Below are positions 14,865 to 17,310 of a stretch of 17,310 nt of DNA, piece after piece; positions within the stretch are counted from its first letter, which is position 1, and every line of letters begins with the position of its first letter. The notes under the pieces are model-generated. The model saw only the letters and a list, made by a program, of their open reading frames with translations. It was not told the origin of the DNA and made no database searches. The translations under genes and the position numbers were made by a program. The DNA comes from Gallionellaceae bacterium (lineage in GTDB: Bacteria > Pseudomonadota > Gammaproteobacteria > Burkholderiales > Gallionellaceae). The stretch is from assembly GCA_003151655.1 (NCBI GenBank), contig PLYB01000342.1:1-17310 (forward strand), given 5' to 3'.

Positions 14865-16175
14865 ATGACCGCAGCGACTATCTCTCAACTGATGTCCTTT
14901 CTCGATACGCTGCCAGAGCCGCGCATCGTGTTGAACCGCGACTACACAATCGCAGGGGCCAATCGTGCCTACCTTGCGCATTACCATGCGGGAGAACAAC
15001 CTGTGGCCGGGCGGCATTGCTATGAGGTCTCGCACCATTTTCGCCGTCCCTGCGATGAAGAGGGCGAGTCTTGTCCGTTGAAAACCAGCCTGCAGACCGG
15101 TCAGCCGCATCGTGTGTTGCATATTCACCATACTCCGCGCGGCGATGAGCATGTGGATGTGGAGCTGACACCGATTTCAAATGCACAAGGCGAAATTGAA
15201 TATTTTGTTGAGATGATTCATACCGTGCGTGCTGCCAGTGCAACGGCAACGGGGGAGTTGGTAGGGCGCTCGCCGGCTTTCAGTCGCATGCTTGAGCAGG
15301 TGATGCGCGTGGCACCTGCTCATGCGGACGTTCTGTTGCTGGGTGAGTCCGGCACGGGTAAAGAACTGGTTGCACAAGCGGTGCATGATGCTAGTCAGCG
15401 CTCTTTGGGGCCGTTCGTGGTGGTGGATTGTTCAAGTCTGCCGGAAAACTTATTCGAGAGCGAATTGTTCGGCTATGAAAAAGGCGCATTCAGCGGTGCT
15501 CATCAGCGCAAGCAGGGCTTGGTCGAGGCGGCAAAAAGCGGCACGCTATTTCTGGATGAGGTCGGCGACATTCCGCTCAATTTGCAGGTGAAATTACTGC
15601 GACTGCTGGAAACCGGAACCTATCGTCGAGTGGGAGGGGTTGAGCCTTTGCGTTCAGATTTTCGCTTGGTGGCGGCTACTCACCGCGATCTCAAGAAAAT
15701 GGTCTCCGAAGGTAAATTCCGTCAGGATTTATTTTACCGGATTAGCACATTTCCTATTTTGTTACCCTCTCTGCGTGAACGCATGGAAGACCTGCCGCTG
15801 TTGATGGAAGTCTTGCTGAAGCGCGTCAGCACGGATCACGCTTTATCTATTCATCCAGCGACGCAACTGTGCCTGTCTCATTATGAGTTCCCGGGGAATA
15901 TCCGCGAATTGCGTAACCTGATCGAGCGCGCCAGTTTGCTGGCAGATGGCGATGTGTTGCTACCGGAGCATTTCCCCGGTCTTTGTGAAGAGGGTCAACA
16001 GGCGATACGCTCGGGTCACGGCTTCAGCGAAATCATGACACTGGAAGAAATGGAACATAGCTATCTTGAATGGCAACTGCGTCATTCAGGCTTGGGGCGC
16101 AAAGAACTAGCCGAGCGGCTGGGGGTGAGCGAGCGAACTTTGTTCCGAAAACTTGGTAAGCTTGCTACATCATGA
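14865..16175 (+). CDS. Sigma54-dependent transcriptional activator with PAS-like sensor domain
   Basis: This 436-residue bacterial enhancer-binding protein has three parts. Residues 1-122 form a PAS-like sensor (TLPEPRIVLNRDYTIAGANRAY) with clustered C52, C63, C70 and nearby histidines. Residues 131-370 form the AAA+ domain with Walker A GESGTGKE (160-167), GAFSGA (207-212, the sigma54-contact loop), Walker B GTLFLDEV (226-233) and the arginine-rich LRER region near 303. Residues 395-432 form a Fis-type helix-turn-helix (GRKELAERLGVSERTLFRKL). It has no receiver domain, no membrane helix and no signal peptide, so it probably senses a cytoplasmic signal directly. The contact loop reads GAFSGA instead of the usual GAFTGA, a conservative change. 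The ATG has AGGA 9 bp upstream. It is divergent from the cyd operon, which has a matching sigma54 promoter, so cyd regulation is the likely job; signal unknown. Confidence 0.93.
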   Translation: MTAATISQLMSFLDTLPEPRIVLNRDYTIAGANRAYLAHYHAGEQPVAGRHCYEVSHHFRRPCDEEGESCPLKTSLQTGQPHRVLHIHHTPRGDEHVDVELTPISNAQGEIEYFVEMIHTVRAASATATGELVGRSPAFSRMLEQVMRVAPAHADVLLLGESGTGKELVAQAVHDASQRSLGPFVVVDCSSLPENLFESELFGYEKGAFSGAHQRKQGLVEAAKSGTLFLDEVGDIPLNLQVKLLRLLETGTYRRVGGVEPLRSDFRLVAATHRDLKKMVSEGKFRQDLFYRISTFPILLPSLRERMEDLPLLMEVLLKRVSTDHALSIHPATQLCLSHYEFPGNIRELRNLIERASLLADGDVLLPEHFPGLCEEGQQAIRSGHGFSEIMTLEEMEHSYLEWQLRHSGLGRKELAERLGVSERTLFRKLGKLATS

Positions 16176-16309
16176 TGATCCTCATGTTCTTATTAATAAA
16201 AGCCAGCGAATAACTGAAAGAGGCCGGAAATACTCAGTCAATTATCAAACCAGCCAGCGACAGATCACGAGCTAAAGGTGGTCGAAAAACTTTAGCACCT
16301 GCAGTCGAT

Positions 16310-17310
16310 TCATCGAGATAAAGCGGATCGCGGATTTGGAATACTTGTGTGCGAACTGAGAGCTTCAGCACGATCAGTATTTTTCTGAATGCATTGATGC
16401 CATGCGTTGCTGGAGGCATTGGTGGGATCTTGCTGCAATGAGCATGCGCATTTACATGCTGCAGCACGGTAGCAGCCTTCCAGATGATTGCCATTACAGG
16501 AAGATTGAAGCTGGGCACACTGCTTGTTGCAAACGCGCGCGAGCTGTTGGATTTTTTGCTGCTCTTCCCATGATAATTGTGGCTGTATTGGGGCTTGCAT
16601 AACCACTCCCCAAATCATCATGCCAAATCCGAGCAGGAAAAGTGCGCCAACCAGCCAGTTGAAACGGGATGATATTTCGCGGAGCTTCTGTTTCCATGTC
16701 AAGGTATCAGTATTCTCGCCAATCTTGAAACTCAGCAGTCCCCTTGTTCCTGATTTGTCGTGCAGAGCATTGCATGCGTCGATACATTCGCCGCAGCCGA
16801 TGCATGGGTCGTGAATTTTTATGTCGGTTGGTTCGATGGCAGTAATACAAGAAGTTGCGCAGTAATTGCACTTGCTACAATCGGATGAACGCGACGCATC
16901 ATATGTTACATGCAAGGCATCTTGAGTCTTGAGCATCCTTTGCCCCATGCGATAAAAGCATGCGTAGTCACACAAGAAATAGCGCACCAGTGCAATATCA
17001 ATAAAAATGAGCGTGACCGTAAAAAAATACGGATATTGTAAAAATCGGGCTGATTTTTGCTCGGATCCGATCATTACAAATGCCAACACATCACTTGTCG
17101 GATAGAAATATAGAATCGGGATGAAAGCCAGAACCAGCGAAGCACCGAGAAAAGCGGTGCCGAGGATAAGCCAATTGACCGCCTTGTTTTTGGCAGCCGC
17201 AACAACAACTCCTTTCCCATCAACGCGAACGTCTGCACGTTTGCCCAAGAGTTTAAAAGTTAAATTATTGGCCCATTCGGAAAGGAGATTCTGCGGGCAA
17301 GCCCATCCGC
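16310..17310 (-). CDS. CcoG/NapH-like membrane protein with two [4Fe-4S] ferredoxin motifs and a cysteine-rich tail (5' partial)
   Basis: The frame is open to the window edge, so the start is outside; 332 residues are visible. The first visible residues GWACPQNLLSEW resemble the membrane-embedded cysteine motif of NapH/NosR/CcoG-type proteins, and CDYACFYRMGQRM (about 113-125) is a second such motif. Membrane helices lie at about 46-70, 92-111 and 217-238. Two ferredoxin motifs, CSKCNYCATSC (144-154) and CIGCGECIDAC (169-179), should each bind a [4Fe-4S] cluster. After the last helix comes an unusual tail with eight cysteines (about 260-306), including CKCAC. Proteins of this type move electrons across or at the membrane, or reduce copper during oxidase assembly (CcoG). 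It converges on the activator gene. A TTG at 17248 is not the start because conserved sequence continues upstream. The exact subfamily is not settled. Confidence 0.85.
   Translation of the reverse strand, partial: GWACPQNLLSEWANNLTFKLLGKRADVRVDGKGVVVAAAKNKAVNWLILGTAFLGASLVLAFIPILYFYPTSDVLAFVMIGSEQKSARFLQYPYFFTVTLIFIDIALVRYFLCDYACFYRMGQRMLKTQDALHVTYDASRSSDCSKCNYCATSCITAIEPTDIKIHDPCIGCGECIDACNALHDKSGTRGLLSFKIGENTDTLTWKQKLREISSRFNWLVGALFLLGFGMMIWGVVMQAPIQPQLSWEEQQKIQQLARVCNKQCAQLQSSCNGNHLEGCYRAAACKCACSLQQDPTNASSNAWHQCIQKNTDRAEALSSHTSIPNPRSALSR

Noticed and set aside
16201..16260. AGCCAGCGA direct repeat, two copies 51 bp apart
   Set aside because: Two copies of nine bases in a short intergenic gap, with no other repeat copies or mobile-element context.
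16271..16296. GCTAAAG / CTTTAGC inverted repeat between the activator and the CcoG-like gene
   Set aside because: A 7-bp AT-rich stem with a 12-nt loop and no T-run on either strand is weak evidence for a terminator.

Overview
The window reads as chromosomal DNA of a chemolithotrophic betaproteobacterium. The proteobacterial petABC layout, the long-Q-loop cytochrome bd operon with CydP/CydX/YbgE accessories and the several sulfur-handling genes suggest a Nitrosomonadales lineage such as Gallionellaceae or Sulfuricellaceae. That placement is inferred from gene content and has not been tested with a tree or a search. No rRNA, tRNA, CRISPR array or insertion sequence was seen.

Layout. (1) 1-2862, plus strand: cytochrome bc1 operon petA (5' end outside the window), petB and petC, followed by a small periplasmic c-type cytochrome with a planctomycete-type cytochrome fold. 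(2) 2932-3225, minus strand: a DsrC/TusE-family sulfur carrier keeping only the penultimate cysteine. (3) 3470-8678, plus strand: an RND pump, a small YgaP-type (DUF2892) membrane protein, a TolC-family outer-membrane channel and a single-domain rhodanese. The periplasmic adaptor expected with an RND pump and TolC is absent. The promoter carries an 8-bp-arm dyad between its -35 and -10 boxes. (4) 8761-9441: an unidentified zinc-ribbon membrane protein, closed by a strong terminator. (5) 14532 down to 9527, minus strand: cydP, cydA, cydB, cydX (40 aa), ybgE, an SQR-family flavoprotein gene and an unidentified 54-codon gene. (6) 14865-16175, plus strand: a divergent sigma54-dependent activator with a cysteine-bearing PAS-like sensor domain. 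(7) 16310 to the window edge, minus strand: a CcoG/NapH-like double-[4Fe-4S] membrane protein with a cysteine-rich tail, 5' end outside the window.

How they fit together. The most interesting part is the divergent pair in (5) and (6). The cyd operon is preceded by a site matching the sigma54 -24/-12 consensus (TGGCAC-N5-CTGCA, 14708-14693). About 90-140 bp upstream of it, next to the activator gene, is a 14-bp perfect inverted repeat placed where an enhancer should be. This suggests a locally controlled respiratory branch in which a cytosolic PAS sensor switches on a bd quinol oxidase together with an SQR-like enzyme that could feed it electrons from sulfide. Bd oxidases are known to tolerate sulfide, so the pairing makes physiological sense. 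The bc1 operon in (1) is the other quinol-oxidising branch.

Region (3) also has a sulfur flavour. YgaP of E. coli is a rhodanese fused to a DUF2892 membrane domain. Here the two halves are separate genes flanking tolC inside an RND operon, opposite a DsrC/TusE-like gene. A role in exporting or handling reactive sulfur species is a hypothesis only.
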